Shown here: in pieces, positions 18,341 through 29,494 of the stretch
How the letters are laid out: every line of letters starts with the position of its first letter
Position numbering within the stretch: position 1 is the first letter of the stretch
Assembly (NCBI GenBank): GCA_029243025.1
Contig: JAQWSU010000032.1
Location: forward strand, 124,001 to 188,000
Reading direction: 5' to 3'
DNA length: 64,000 nucleotides
From: Pirellulaceae bacterium
Lineage (GTDB): Bacteria > Planctomycetota > Planctomycetia > Pirellulales > Pirellulaceae
Program-made: the position numbers and the translations under genes
The notes under the pieces: generated by a model
Seen by the model: only the letters and a program-made list of their open reading frames with translations
Database searches by the model: none
Told to the model about the DNA's origin: nothing

Positions 18341-19758
18341 ACGTGATTCAGTTTGTTCAATCCGTTGTAAGCAGCCACCTTGTAACATTCAGCTAGAGTC
18401 GGGAAGTTGAACACGTTATTGATAAAGAACTCTGCGTCTCCATCCAATGCCATAACAGCTTGACCAATATGAATTAGCTCGGTGGCACCCGTTCCAATGA
18501 CGTGAACGCCAAGAATCTTGTGAGTCTCTTGATGAATCAACATCTTGAGCATTCCCAAGTCGTCTCCCAACAGTTGCCCTCGCGCGATTTCCCGATACTG
18601 TGCAATTCCTGCTTCATACGGAATACCGCTGTCAGTTAACTCCTCCTCGTTTTTTCCAACCATCGAAATCTCGGGAACAGAATAGATGCCGTAGGGAAAC
18701 AGCGATGTATTATAATTACCGACTTCATCGCAGCCGAATGCATTACAAATCGCGCGTCGGCCCTGTTCCATCGATGTCGAGGCGAGTGCGGGAAATCCAA
18801 TAACGTCACCTGCAGCATAAATATGCGGTATATTCGTTTGATAATTGTCGTCGACCTGCAGACGTTCCCGATCGTCGAATTCGACGCCAACCTTATCAAG
18901 GCCAAGAGCGCCGCAGACTCCCTGCCGTCCCACCGCATAGAGCAGTGTTTCCGCGCGTAATGTTTTTCCTGATTCAAGTCTCGCCAACACGAGAGGTGCT
19001 GCAGCCCTCTCAGAGTCCTGGCCCTCCGTAATCTCCTCGATACCATCCACGCGTTCACCGAGGCGCAATGTAATCCCGCGTTGTCTCAAGAAATATTGAA
19101 AAGCGCCGGAAATTTCTTGATCCAGAAATCCCAGCAGTTGACTACGTCCCTCGACAAGCGTGACCCGAACCCCGAGCGTGGCCATCGTACAAGCGTACTC
19201 CGTGCCGATGACTCCCCCCCCAACAACAATCATCGTTTTCGGAAGTTTGTCGAGAGTTAGGACTTCATCACTGGTGAAGACAGAATTGAGATTAAAGGGA
19301 ATGTGAGTCGGTCGCGCAGGACGGGTACCAACGGCAATTAGAAAACGAGAGGCGCGAATAAACTGTTCGCCGTCAGGACCTTCGATCGCCAGCGTATTAG
19401 GGTCGACAAAGCGCGCCGTCCCCCACAAGAGATCAATGTTATTGCGTTCGAATTGATTGCGGATCACATCCCATTCATGCCGAATCACCGTCTGAGAAAC
19501 ACCAACAATGTCTGCAATCGTGATGTCGCGTTTTACCCGGTAGGCTTGGCCAAAGAAGCCTCGCTTATTGGCTCCCGTTAGGTGCAGCGCTGCTTCGCGA
19601 AGTGCTTTCGAAGGGATCGTCCCTGTATTGATCTGCGCGCCGCCAAGCACATTGGTCTTTTCGACAATGGCGACGCTGCGTCCCAGCTTGGCAGCCTGAA
19701 TTGCTCCCTTTTGACCTGCAGGCCCCGTACCGATCACGACGCAGTCGTATTCCTTCAT
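18337..19758 (-). CDS. sthA: Soluble pyridine nucleotide transhydrogenase (SthA)
   Basis: This is a 473-residue flavoprotein of the pyridine nucleotide-disulfide oxidoreductase family. It matches the Si-specific NAD(P)+ transhydrogenase, which moves hydride between NADPH and NAD+ in the cytoplasm. FAD binding is shown by VVIGTGPAGQKGAIQAAKLG at the N-terminus; the second Rossmann site is VVGGGVIGTEYA. The redox-active cysteine pair of lipoamide dehydrogenases is absent: the segment reads GGAQINTGTIPSKALRE, a hallmark of this branch. The C-terminal dimer domain has HVIGTGATELIHIGQAVM and NVFNFPTLAECYKVAAYNG. I use the ATG at 19758, which has GAGGAG 9 bases upstream; the open frame extends seven codons further to a GTG. 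Confidence 0.93.
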   Translation of the reverse strand: MKEYDCVVIGTGPAGQKGAIQAAKLGRSVAIVEKTNVLGGAQINTGTIPSKALREAALHLTGANKRGFFGQAYRVKRDITIADIVGVSQTVIRHEWDVIRNQFERNNIDLLWGTARFVDPNTLAIEGPDGEQFIRASRFLIAVGTRPARPTHIPFNLNSVFTSDEVLTLDKLPKTMIVVGGGVIGTEYACTMATLGVRVTLVEGRSQLLGFLDQEISGAFQYFLRQRGITLRLGERVDGIEEITEGQDSERAAAPLVLARLESGKTLRAETLLYAVGRQGVCGALGLDKVGVEFDDRERLQVDDNYQTNIPHIYAAGDVIGFPALASTSMEQGRRAICNAFGCDEVGNYNTSLFPYGIYSVPEISMVGKNEEELTDSGIPYEAGIAQYREIARGQLLGDDLGMLKMLIHQETHKILGVHVIGTGATELIHIGQAVMALDGDAEFFINNVFNFPTLAECYKVAAYNGLNKLNHV

Positions 19759-19779
19759 ATTAGCCGTCTCCTCAATCAC

Positions 19780-20186
19780 GCTGAATTACAATGCTGAGGG
19801 GACAGCGTGCCGCCAGACTTCGCGTCCCAAGTCCCAAAAGACTTCACTGGTGAAGCCAACTGCGGTTAGCTGGCAGCGATTTATAACAAAAGAATGGCCG
19901 CTTAACCTAGAGGGTGTTTCCTCCATACACAGCAAGGAATCGAGTAATTATCTGACAAACGGGCCCCCTCATGCCATGTTGAAGGCTCAGATCGCGGCTC
20001 ATCATTGTCGAGAATCGACGATTAAAATCAGCCAGAGGAAGGTCACCTTCCTTTTCCCTCACGGCGAACACCATAAATGTTGCCACTTTGCGTCAGAAGA
20101 ATTAGGATGAAAGTGGAGGGTCAAACGCTTACTGCCACCGACTTTCACGTTTCCTGTTTCGGAACAACTCAAACGAGGAGTCAACG
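19780..20186. other. Intergenic region, about 400 bp
   Basis: This lies between the divergent SthA gene and the repeat-containing hypothetical. No gene is supported. The right end holds GAGGAG, the ribosome binding site of the next gene. Confidence 0.5.
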
Positions 20187-21671
20187 ATGGCGCATCGAGT
20201 CGACCCCGTCTGGAAAGCAACCCTCTGCCTGCTCGTCCTCGTTGTCATCATGGGCGGAATCGTTTCCCGACGAAGCGAAGCCCAAGTTCGTCTACCGCCC
20301 AATCCCCGTTTGCGAGATCCCCGTTTGCGAGATCCCCGTTTGCGAGATCCCCGTTTGCAGGATCCCCGTTTGCAGGATCCCCGTTTGCAGGATCCCCGTT
20401 TGCGAGATCCCCGTTTGCGCAACCAACGAGTTCCCAACCAGCGACAGAATCGACGGCAACAAAATGGTCAAGCAGCGGCTGCGAACAATCGACAGCCGGT
20501 TCAAGACAACGCAAATCGCGTTCAACTCTCCCAAGGTATTCGTAACTTTGTGGAACAACAGTTGATTCCGGCCTACAACGCGCAGCAATCGGCATACATT
20601 TTACAGACGGCGCAAACTCGGCTCGCACGTGCAACCGACGAACAGATTCAAGAGATTGATCGGCTCTTAAAACAGAATGACGCTCCTTCGCTGGCTGCAA
20701 TTTTGACGGACGCAAGGCTTCAAACGTTAAAATTAGCCGGCAGACGAGCTCCTAAATCATCGTTAATCGAATCGATATTAGTGATCGGCGAGGTGCAGCG
20801 TCGTCTGGACGAGTTCCTCCAGGAAATCGAATCCAATCCAATCATGAAAGATCCGTTGCCCAAACCAAAACAGCTGGGCGATTTTCGTGATTTGCTCTGG
20901 ACCACCCATGTGGATCGAAATCGACTTTTGGTGGCCAAGCAATTGGTTGGGGTTGGCCGTATGATCCAGAGAAAAAAAGGGCTTTCCCGCACGAAGAACT
21001 TGAGCGAAGAACGGAAAGAGATCCTCAAAACAGACTTTCGCAAGACCGATCGAAGATTCCGTAACGCGTATAACGATTTGGAGGAACGAAGTCTTGAGTT
21101 ACGTGTCAAACGCATCGGATTTGCAGTTCGCATTCTGACCCGATCGGAATCGCCGAAAGATCGCTTCCTCGCCGCTTACGCGGTTGGCGTTGATGGTCCC
21201 GATCTCATTGAATTACTCGATGAAGACCGCGGAAAATTTAATCGTTCCTTTTTGAACGAAGTCGACTTAGATACGCTTGAAGCGGAGATGCACTCAGGCG
21301 TTGAAAAAGCGGGTGACTTGGTGGCCAAAAGTCGGCTCCTGTTTGCCGGGTTGCATTGGTGGCGACGAGGGCGTTACGGCAGTGGCCCCATTGCGATGGG
21401 TTTGATCAAGGGACCAGCGGCAGCGACCAATGCTGGTGCGCGTATCGGTTTATTCATGCCGACGATCGCACCCACGCCGAGTGACCCCATGAAGGCAAAA
21501 ATGGGGCAAATCCCCACTTTCGATCGGAGGCATCATTATTCATGGGCTTTTCAAGACCGAGACTTTCGCGAATACATGGCAGGACAAACCCAAGAAGTCG
21601 CAATTCGTGATGTTAACGACACCTTCCAAGGTGGTCACTTTGACGGAACCATTGAAGGACAATTCTGGTGA
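20187..21671 (+). CDS. Secreted hypothetical protein with PRLRD repeats
   Basis: I do not recognise the family. The 494-residue protein begins with a signal peptide (ATLCLLVLVVIMGGIV, ending near the ARR/SEA region). It is followed by eight PRL-type pentapeptides (PRLRD, PRLQD, PRLRN) encoded by a 15-bp tandem repeat, and by a basic Gln/Asn/Arg-rich linker. The rest is mostly helical and charged, ending with a Gly/Ala-rich segment around GPIAMGLIKGPAAATNAGARIG. The ATG has GAGGAG upstream. The next gene follows after 81 bp on the same strand and may be co-transcribed. Localisation outside the cytoplasm is inferred from the signal only. Confidence 0.7.
   Translation: MAHRVDPVWKATLCLLVLVVIMGGIVSRRSEAQVRLPPNPRLRDPRLRDPRLRDPRLQDPRLQDPRLQDPRLRDPRLRNQRVPNQRQNRRQQNGQAAAANNRQPVQDNANRVQLSQGIRNFVEQQLIPAYNAQQSAYILQTAQTRLARATDEQIQEIDRLLKQNDAPSLAAILTDARLQTLKLAGRRAPKSSLIESILVIGEVQRRLDEFLQEIESNPIMKDPLPKPKQLGDFRDLLWTTHVDRNRLLVAKQLVGVGRMIQRKKGLSRTKNLSEERKEILKTDFRKTDRRFRNAYNDLEERSLELRVKRIGFAVRILTRSESPKDRFLAAYAVGVDGPDLIELLDEDRGKFNRSFLNEVDLDTLEAEMHSGVEKAGDLVAKSRLLFAGLHWWRRGRYGSGPIAMGLIKGPAAATNAGARIGLFMPTIAPTPSDPMKAKMGQIPTFDRRHHYSWAFQDRDFREYMAGQTQEVAIRDVNDTFQGGHFDGTIEGQFW
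20304..20420. repeat. 15-bp tandem repeat, about 8 copies
   Basis: The unit is ccccgtttgcgagat, with the variant ccccgtttgcaggat in units 4-6 and the usual form on both sides. The unit length is a multiple of three and has no stop in several frames, which produces long false frames on both strands here. Confidence 0.95.
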
Positions 21672-21752
21672 GGTGAGTTACCCCCTGCTGCAATCTGGAC
21701 GGTTGCCACGAAAGAAACCACACGAAAAACGACAACCTACACGGGCCATTTC

Positions 21753-22484
21753 ATGCCCAAGTCAAATCCCAATTTAGCCTATCGTGTGGTTGGCTACACC
21801 GAGTACGCAAACGCATTACAACATCTGGATAAACTCGCAAGCATCGCCTCCGAAGAGGAATTCGAGGCCATTGATCAGATTGTCACGTCGGAACCAGAAT
21901 TCAAAATTTACACGAATCTTGCGAGAAAGATGCAACCTCCCGATACGACGCTCATCGAATCTCCCGATTCAGAGGACGATGATTACAGTCGGCACGGTTT
22001 TCGCTGGGTGACCGCCTTAGCACGCGTCGAATTGGCCGCAATAATCGCCGGCTTCACGCAACACCGGGCCCCCTTTCATTTTGTTGCCGGTACAGGCTAT
22101 GACATCGACGAGTATCGTGAATTGATCCAAGATGGGGCAAGAACGCACTACTGGGGCCTGAAGAGCGATCCAATTTTCGCGAAGCTGAGACGTCGCTTTC
22201 AAGCGAATCCGTTAACCCTGACTTACTTGCGCAGAATGAATATAGCAACAGCTTTTCTACGTGCTTCAGGAGACGTTTCAGCGGGTAAAGATTACTCGGC
22301 ACAACAACTCGGGGAAGTGCAACACTATCTAAAAACACTTCAAGGAATCCGAGAACGACTCAAAGTGTCCATCACGTTGTATTTGGCCGACGTGACTTCA
22401 AGATCACGAACCGATCGCTCCCGCAGCAGTGAAAAAAAGCTGTTGCAAATGTGCAATGAGGGAATTTGCCGAGAATTCGATTGA
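21753..22484 (+). CDS. Hypothetical protein, 243 residues
   Basis: I do not recognise the family. The protein is soluble with no signal peptide. It has an acidic middle (ESPDSEDDDYSRHG) followed by a helical region, a segment HYWGLKSDPIFAKLRRRF, and a basic C-terminal part with SRSRTDRSRSSEKKLL. It lies 81 bp downstream of the repeat-containing secreted protein on the same strand, so a shared transcript is possible. The product may be a partner of that gene, but nothing in the sequence shows it. Confidence 0.6.
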   Translation: MPKSNPNLAYRVVGYTEYANALQHLDKLASIASEEEFEAIDQIVTSEPEFKIYTNLARKMQPPDTTLIESPDSEDDDYSRHGFRWVTALARVELAAIIAGFTQHRAPFHFVAGTGYDIDEYRELIQDGARTHYWGLKSDPIFAKLRRRFQANPLTLTYLRRMNIATAFLRASGDVSAGKDYSAQQLGEVQHYLKTLQGIRERLKVSITLYLADVTSRSRTDRSRSSEKKLLQMCNEGICREFD

Positions 22485-22579
22485 TTGTTGGTGCGATTAC
22501 ACCGCGGTCTGGCAAACAAGACTAACGTTGCCCACGACGAGTTGTTCAATGCAGGAACTGCCCGCTAACCACTAAACGA

Positions 22580-24010
22580 TCAAACTCGCAGTTCCTCTTG
22601 CTGAACTTGTGACTGACTCGCAAATCGCGATCGAACTGGAGCGATCTCTGCCTTGACAAATTCAGCGACCTGATCGGGCGCTCGCCCGACAAATTGCCGC
22701 GCATCGGTCACGGAGTCAAAATCGACGCCCTGAAATGCATCGTCGGCTTGCAACCGCTGTAAAAGGTCATTCGACCGACCAAAATTTTTGATCTCACCTG
22801 CAGCGGCCTGACTATGCACTCGAATACGTTCATGCAAGTCTTGGCGATCTCCTCCCAGAGCAACCGCTGCCATCATGATATTTTCGGTTGCCATGAAAGG
22901 CAGTTCTTCTTGCAGGTTGCGAGCAATCACTTCAGGGTACACAACAAGCCCCGACGCTACATTCTGATAGATGATCAGAATTGCATCGATTCCCAAAAAA
23001 GCCTGAGGCAGCACAAGCCTGCGATTGGCGCTGTCGTCTAAGGTACGTTCCATCCATTGGGTTGAAATCGTTTGAGCAGCACTGGACTGCAGGCTTGTCA
23101 CAAACCTCGCCAAGCCACAGATGCGTTCACTCCTCATCGGATTCCGTTTGTAGGCCATTGCGGAAGACCCAATCTGATGTTTTTCAAACGGCTCCTCAAT
23201 TTCTTTACGATTGGCCAGAAGTCGAAGATCTGTCGCAGCCTTGTGGGCACTTTGAGCGATACCCGAAAGGCTATCGAGGACCTGAGCATCCACTTTTCTC
23301 GAGTAGGTTTGGCCCGTGACCGCATAGACCTGTTCGAAGCCGATTTTCTCGGCCACCAACCGCTCTAATTGTCGCACCTTTTCACCGTCGTTATTGAACA
23401 ACTCCAAAAAACTGGCCTGCGTCCCGGTTGTCCCTTTTACGCTTCGCGCACGTAACCGATCAAGCCGATGATCCATGTCCTCCAAGTCCAACAATAAATC
23501 TTGAACCCAAAGCGTGGCCCGCTTGCCAACCGTTGTTGGCTGGGCAGGCTGCATGTGCGTGTACGCCAAGCAAGGAATCTCCCTGTGCTGCTCGGCAAAG
23601 TCAGTAAGTCGATCAATAACGCTAAACAGACGACTTCGCACCAATTCCAACGATTCTCGAAGCAAAATCAAGTCCGTGTTGTCCGTGACAAAACAACTCG
23701 TTGCACCAAGATGAATGATTGGCCTCGCATCGGGACACACATCGCCAAAAGCGTGAACGTGAGCCATCACATCGTGACGTAATTTTTTCTCATAGGATTC
23801 GGCAGCGGCAAAATCAAGATTGTCCAGCTGATCTCGCATCTGCTGAATTTGGCCAGGTTTGACGTCAAGTCCCAACTCAGCCTCCGCCTCCGCCAAAGCG
23901 ATCCACAAAGAGCGCCAAGTGGTGAATTTCCGACGGGCACCCCACAATTCACTCATCTGCTTCGAGGCATAGCGAGAAATCAAAGGATTTTGGTATTCGT
24001 CGTATGTCAT
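22580..24010 (-). CDS. purB: Adenylosuccinate lyase
   Basis: This is a 476-residue enzyme of purine synthesis that splits SAICAR to AICAR and adenylosuccinate to AMP, releasing fumarate. The fumarase/aspartase signature is [10 protein letters not shown] at about 282-291. Substrate-site motifs [12 protein letters not shown] and [16 protein letters not shown] come earlier. Length and motif order match the vertebrate-like or long PurB class. I prefer the ATG at 24010, preceded by ACAAGGCG; the open frame runs back to a GTG at 24043. The purine gene purC at 29495-30363 is a pseudogene, and PurB acts directly after PurC, so an intact purC must exist elsewhere if the pathway works. Confidence 0.95.
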   Translation of the reverse strand: MTYDEYQNPLISRYASKQMSELWGARRKFTTWRSLWIALAEAEAELGLDVKPGQIQQMRDQLDNLDFAAAESYEKKLRHDVMAHVHAFGDVCPDARPIIHLGATSCFVTDNTDLILLRESLELVRSRLFSVIDRLTDFAEQHREIPCLAYTHMQPAQPTTVGKRATLWVQDLLLDLEDMDHRLDRLRARSVKGTTGTQASFLELFNNDGEKVRQLERLVAEKIGFEQVYAVTGQTYSRKVDAQVLDSLSGIAQSAHKAATDLRLLANRKEIEEPFEKHQIGSSAMAYKRNPMRSERICGLARFVTSLQSSAAQTISTQWMERTLDDSANRRLVLPQAFLGIDAILIIYQNVASGLVVYPEVIARNLQEELPFMATENIMMAAVALGGDRQDLHERIRVHSQAAAGEIKNFGRSNDLLQRLQADDAFQGVDFDSVTDARQFVGRAPDQVAEFVKAEIAPVRSRFASQSQVQQEELRV

Positions 24011-24156
24011 AGGACGCCTTGTTATTTCCAACTTCAAATCCACTCACCGACACGTGCCCCAAGCAATTTGGCCCACCACGTGTCATCCCAGAATGAGCTA
24101 CCCAGAGGAGATTATTTTAACCGTTTCCCAATTTCTCGCGAGACCCTCAAAGGCCA

Positions 24157-25566
<1,410 letters not shown>

Positions 25567-25862
25567 GGCCGAATTATTGCGCAAGTAGTGGTAGCACGTC
25601 CAGCAACCCGCAAAGTTCATTTTTTTTCCCTATCCTTCCTAGACCCAAAAAGCCATTGCCTGTAGGCTTGCAAATCAATAGGCTACCGGCACCTTAACTT
25701 TTCGTTCTGTAACCATTAGAGGGAGCTGAGAAAAGCGATTTTTGCTCGACTCACTCCTCGCCGATGATAAGAGAACCGCAGGTAGCACGTGCAGGAATGG
25801 CGGACAGATACACGTTCACCAGCCTGCGAAGCCCCCCTTGTGTGGCAAAAGGAGTCCGCGTT

Positions 25863-27839
25863 GTGATCCGACTGTTTGTTATTGCTTGTCTGAGCTTCTT
25901 TGTGATGCCCTTTCCAACCGCGTCACTCGCCTCACCACCGGCTGATCAATTGCTACCGACAACCACGAAAGGATTCGTTTCGGTTCCTGATGTGGACGAC
26001 TTTCGAAAGCGTTGGGACAACATGCAACTGGGGAAATTAAGTGCGGACCCCATCATGAAGCCGTTTGCAGACGATCTACAACGACAATTTCGAGATCGAA
26101 TTATCAACTCACGATTTCACGTGGCCGTTTCCTGGGACCAGCTAGCCGAGGCTTGTGGTGGGGAATTTTGCGTCGCCAGTGTTCAACCGGACAACGATCC
26201 GGAGAAGCATGCTGCCGTCATGATTGTTGATGTCCAGGGACGTCAACAACAAGCGCAAAACGTGATCAAAGACATCAGTGACCAGCTGCTCAAAAAGGGG
26301 GCCAAGCGAAGCGTCGTCAAGGCAGGTGACCACGAGTTGGTGATCCACGATCTCCCGCGTGAAAAGGGACAGATTCAAGCGAATCGCGTCATCCGCTTTT
26401 TGGTCGATGATACCCTCGTCGTAAGCAACGACGAGCCCGTCTGTCGACAAGTTCTAAAGCATCTTGTCGACGGAAATTCTGCCGATACGCTGCACACGTT
26501 AAAATCATTTGTAGAAGTGATGGACCGAGTTAGCGCAGAGGCTGGAAATACACCACCACAAATCCGCTGGTACATTGATCCGTTTGACTACGCTCAGGTT
26601 GTTCGTGCCGCCCAAGGGGGTCGCAAAAAGCGAGGCAAAGACATGCTAAGCATCCTGCGAACACAAGGGTTTGATGCGGTTCAGGCGATCGGTGGCTACG
26701 TACACATGGCCACTGGACAGCATGAAATGCTGCATCGCACAATGGTTTATGCTCCTCCTGTTGAGGAGTCGGGCTCGGAGCGTTATCGACTGGCGGCTCG
26801 GATGCTCAATTTCCCCAACGACACCCAATGGAATTGGCAAAACTGGTTACCCCGTGAACTTGCTTCGGCGACAAGTTTTCGATGGAAAGCACAAGATGCG
26901 TTCCGTTACTCCAAAACACTCGTCGACGCGATTGCGGGCAGCGAGGGCTTTTTTGATGATTTGCTCAGCAGTATCAAAGATGATCCCAACGGCCCACAAA
27001 TTGATGTGCAGAAAGAGTTCGTGAGCTACTTGGGTGAAAACGTGACGGTCATGTCAGATCACATGTTTCCGATCACGCCAAAATCCGAACGATTGTTGGT
27101 TGCCGTCGCCTTGACGGATCCGGAAGCGGTTCGCAAGACAGTTCACAAGGCGCTGAATAACGATCCGGACGCTCGTCCAATTGACGTGGGAGATCACACA
27201 ATCTGGGAGATTATCGACCAAGAAGATGAATCGGCTCCCGACTTGGAGCTCGAACTTGAGGGCATTGACCCGATTGGTGATACCGAAGTCTACGACGACG
27301 TTGCGGAAGATGAAAACCTCCTCAGAAACTCAGCGATCACGGTCGCCCATGGTCAACTGATGGTTGCCACCCACGTCGACTGTTTGCGTCGGATCTTGGA
27401 ATCGCGTCCCGCAACCGATCAGCTGAATCACTGTGAAGATTTCCGTCTGGTAGAAAAGCATCTGCGGGAAATTGGCGCGAATTCGGACTGTGTTCGCTTT
27501 TTCACACGAACCGACGAAGCCTACCGGCCCACCTACGAACTCATTCGCCAGGGCCGGATGCCAGAATCGGAATCAATGCTAGGAAAGCTGCTCAATCGGA
27601 TGCTCGGTCCGGACGAGGACGGCGTGCTACGTGATCAGCAGATCGACGGCAGCCAATTGCCTGAGTATCAGGCGGTTCGCCGCTACCTGGGCCCTTCGGG
27701 TACTTTTGTGAGATCGGAAGACAACGGCTGGTTTGCCAGCGGTTGTCTGCTCGACAAACAAGCCGCTTACGTCGACGGCGTGGAGCAACCGGCAATCACG
27801 GCTCAACTCGAAGAAGAAGAACCAAGCAAGACCCACTAG
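25863..27839 (+). CDS. Secreted planctomycete hypothetical protein
   Basis: This 658-residue protein begins with a signal peptide, IRLFVIACLSFFVMPFPTASLA. After it comes LLPTTTKGFVSVPDVDDFRKRW, a start I associate with a large uncharacterised planctomycete family of exported proteins. I see no enzyme motif. The sequence is acidic in its last third (about ELELEGIDPIGDTEVYDD). The start is a GTG at 25863 because AAAAGGAG (25847-25854) lies 8 bases upstream; the open frame extends 33 codons further to 25764 without a good ribosome binding site. It is a single gene, convergent with the GH10-like gene. Confidence 0.75.
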   Translation: MIRLFVIACLSFFVMPFPTASLASPPADQLLPTTTKGFVSVPDVDDFRKRWDNMQLGKLSADPIMKPFADDLQRQFRDRIINSRFHVAVSWDQLAEACGGEFCVASVQPDNDPEKHAAVMIVDVQGRQQQAQNVIKDISDQLLKKGAKRSVVKAGDHELVIHDLPREKGQIQANRVIRFLVDDTLVVSNDEPVCRQVLKHLVDGNSADTLHTLKSFVEVMDRVSAEAGNTPPQIRWYIDPFDYAQVVRAAQGGRKKRGKDMLSILRTQGFDAVQAIGGYVHMATGQHEMLHRTMVYAPPVEESGSERYRLAARMLNFPNDTQWNWQNWLPRELASATSFRWKAQDAFRYSKTLVDAIAGSEGFFDDLLSSIKDDPNGPQIDVQKEFVSYLGENVTVMSDHMFPITPKSERLLVAVALTDPEAVRKTVHKALNNDPDARPIDVGDHTIWEIIDQEDESAPDLELELEGIDPIGDTEVYDDVAEDENLLRNSAITVAHGQLMVATHVDCLRRILESRPATDQLNHCEDFRLVEKHLREIGANSDCVRFFTRTDEAYRPTYELIRQGRMPESESMLGKLLNRMLGPDEDGVLRDQQIDGSQLPEYQAVRRYLGPSGTFVRSEDNGWFASGCLLDKQAAYVDGVEQPAITAQLEEEEPSKTH

Positions 27840-27856
27840 TTGCCAGCATTCCCTGG

Positions 27857-29275
27857 TTAGGTCTTTCGTCCTACCGCAATGCGTTCCACGATGTCAAAAA
27901 CGGGTTTCGGCTGACCCTTGTCAGTTAGCAGCCCGCCGGCGTTATCAGCCTGGTCCAGGAAGGGCTCCCAAACGACTCCGTGGATGGACGACTTGCGCGA
28001 GAAGAGTTCAAGCAATTGCGTCACACGTTCCCAATGTTGGCTCTTGGCCGATATCTCCTGGCCTTTCTTTCCAACGGACAAAAGGATCACCAGAGGCAAC
28101 CCTAACTGACTCCATTGGTCAATCATCTGATTGAACGCCAACAGGTCTCGTGGCAAAGTGCAGCCGGGACAGGAATCAATTTGGATTTGCAACGCAATCG
28201 CTGAGAGACCAAGGTCACCTCGAACCAAAATGTCGATGAACTGAAATGGCGTAAGATCTTGTGACTCCCGCCCCAGGTATTCGCCCCACGGCTGTTTCAC
28301 ACCGACGAGGACCGGCGTACGCCGATCAGACTGTCGCACACTTTCGAGAACATCCACCGTCAGACGCAGACGTTGCTCCTCCGAAAGTCCAAGTGCACCA
28401 TCGATGTTTGTACCGGCGGTACAGAGCCAAAAACGAAATCTCCCCGCGTAGCGTGCCGCGACTTTGCGAACATACGCAATCACGTAGGATTGGATTGCCT
28501 CAACATCGTTCTCCCACAAGTAAAGCCAGTCAGGTAAACCACTCCGATCCAGCGTTAGTAACGGTCCACAACCCACTCGAAACCGATCGGCATCCAATGA
28601 CCGGACGATTTCATCTAACTCATCCCACACCCACTCCCCCGGATTGATTTCGAGATCACCCCAATTGCGATCGATCAACACAACATTAGGGAGAATTCGA
28701 TCGATGGAATCCGCATGAGCCGCCTCTCTCGAATTATGCACCACGGCGCCCCACACGGCCGTCGAGCCTGTCCGGCATTCGGGGGAAGTTGTCACTCGTT
28801 CATTTTGCCCCATCAGCGAAGTTAACGTCAGGGCATGGGCGAGTGACGCGTGAGCCTCCTGAGACGACCGTTCTAGGTCATGTTGAGCCAATGACGCGTT
28901 GACAAAGTGGCTCATGGCTCGACGAAGCAGTTGCCGCGAGTCATCGGAGAACCGAAATCCATGAACTTCCGCCGTATTAAGTTGAGTCTGGAGTCGAGCT
29001 AAGCAACCGCGAGCCAATTCAAGCGGCAAAAAATAGTGGCGATCTCCTGGAGACAAGGTGCTGGTGGAGAGGGCCAGTTCCCCATGCCCCTCAACGTGCC
29101 AAAGCATTACCAAACGGCCCGATTCGGCCGTGTCACGCGTAATGACCAAACGATTGCCGTCCAGCTCCACCCTGCTTTCCCAGGGCACCCCATCACTTCC
29201 TACCATATAGGCACAATCCAGCGCATTTGCGTTGAAATGGAACTGCGGCGGAATGAGAAAATGGATGGACCTCAT
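27857..29275 (-). CDS. GH10-like (beta/alpha)8 protein
   Basis: This 472-residue protein has an N-terminal beta-rich region of about 150 residues with VPWESRVELDGNRLVITRDTAE. A barrel-like part follows with NVVLIDRNWGDLEINPGEWVWDELDE, FRFWLCTAGTNIDGALGLSEEQR and GVVWEPFLDQADNAGGLLTDKGQPKP. The last of these resembles the end of glycoside hydrolase family 10 domains. The canonical GH10 glutamates are not clear: WLCTAGTNID stands where W-x-V-x-N-E is expected. No signal peptide is seen. It may be a non-canonical or inactive family member. It lies 17 bp from the end of the convergent secreted hypothetical. Confidence 0.6.
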   Translation of the reverse strand: MRSIHFLIPPQFHFNANALDCAYMVGSDGVPWESRVELDGNRLVITRDTAESGRLVMLWHVEGHGELALSTSTLSPGDRHYFLPLELARGCLARLQTQLNTAEVHGFRFSDDSRQLLRRAMSHFVNASLAQHDLERSSQEAHASLAHALTLTSLMGQNERVTTSPECRTGSTAVWGAVVHNSREAAHADSIDRILPNVVLIDRNWGDLEINPGEWVWDELDEIVRSLDADRFRVGCGPLLTLDRSGLPDWLYLWENDVEAIQSYVIAYVRKVAARYAGRFRFWLCTAGTNIDGALGLSEEQRLRLTVDVLESVRQSDRRTPVLVGVKQPWGEYLGRESQDLTPFQFIDILVRGDLGLSAIALQIQIDSCPGCTLPRDLLAFNQMIDQWSQLGLPLVILLSVGKKGQEISAKSQHWERVTQLLELFSRKSSIHGVVWEPFLDQADNAGGLLTDKGQPKPVFDIVERIAVGRKT

Positions 29276-29494
29276 CTTGAGATTTTTTTCCCCTTGCGCT
29301 GGTGAAGACCCGAAGAGTAACCCGGCGTTTCGAGTCTAAACGACCGGGCAAGGCTCCACAACCGACGCCCGATTTCGAACGGGTCGGTATTCGGTATATC
29401 CGTCGCTTTGCAATGCTTTGAGGCTCGTCAAATCGTCTCAATTGATTCGCATGGCTTTAATTTGAAGGAATTCAAGAGAGGTGGGCCCGTGCTG

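Noticed and set aside
20304-20420. Possible CRISPR array
   Set aside because: Repeats are directly adjacent with no spacers and are in frame with a gene.
20077-20715. Several long frames on both strands over the 15-bp repeat
   Set aside because: The repeat lacks stops in several frames, so these are by-products; only the plus-strand frame from 20187 has a signal peptide and ribosome binding site.
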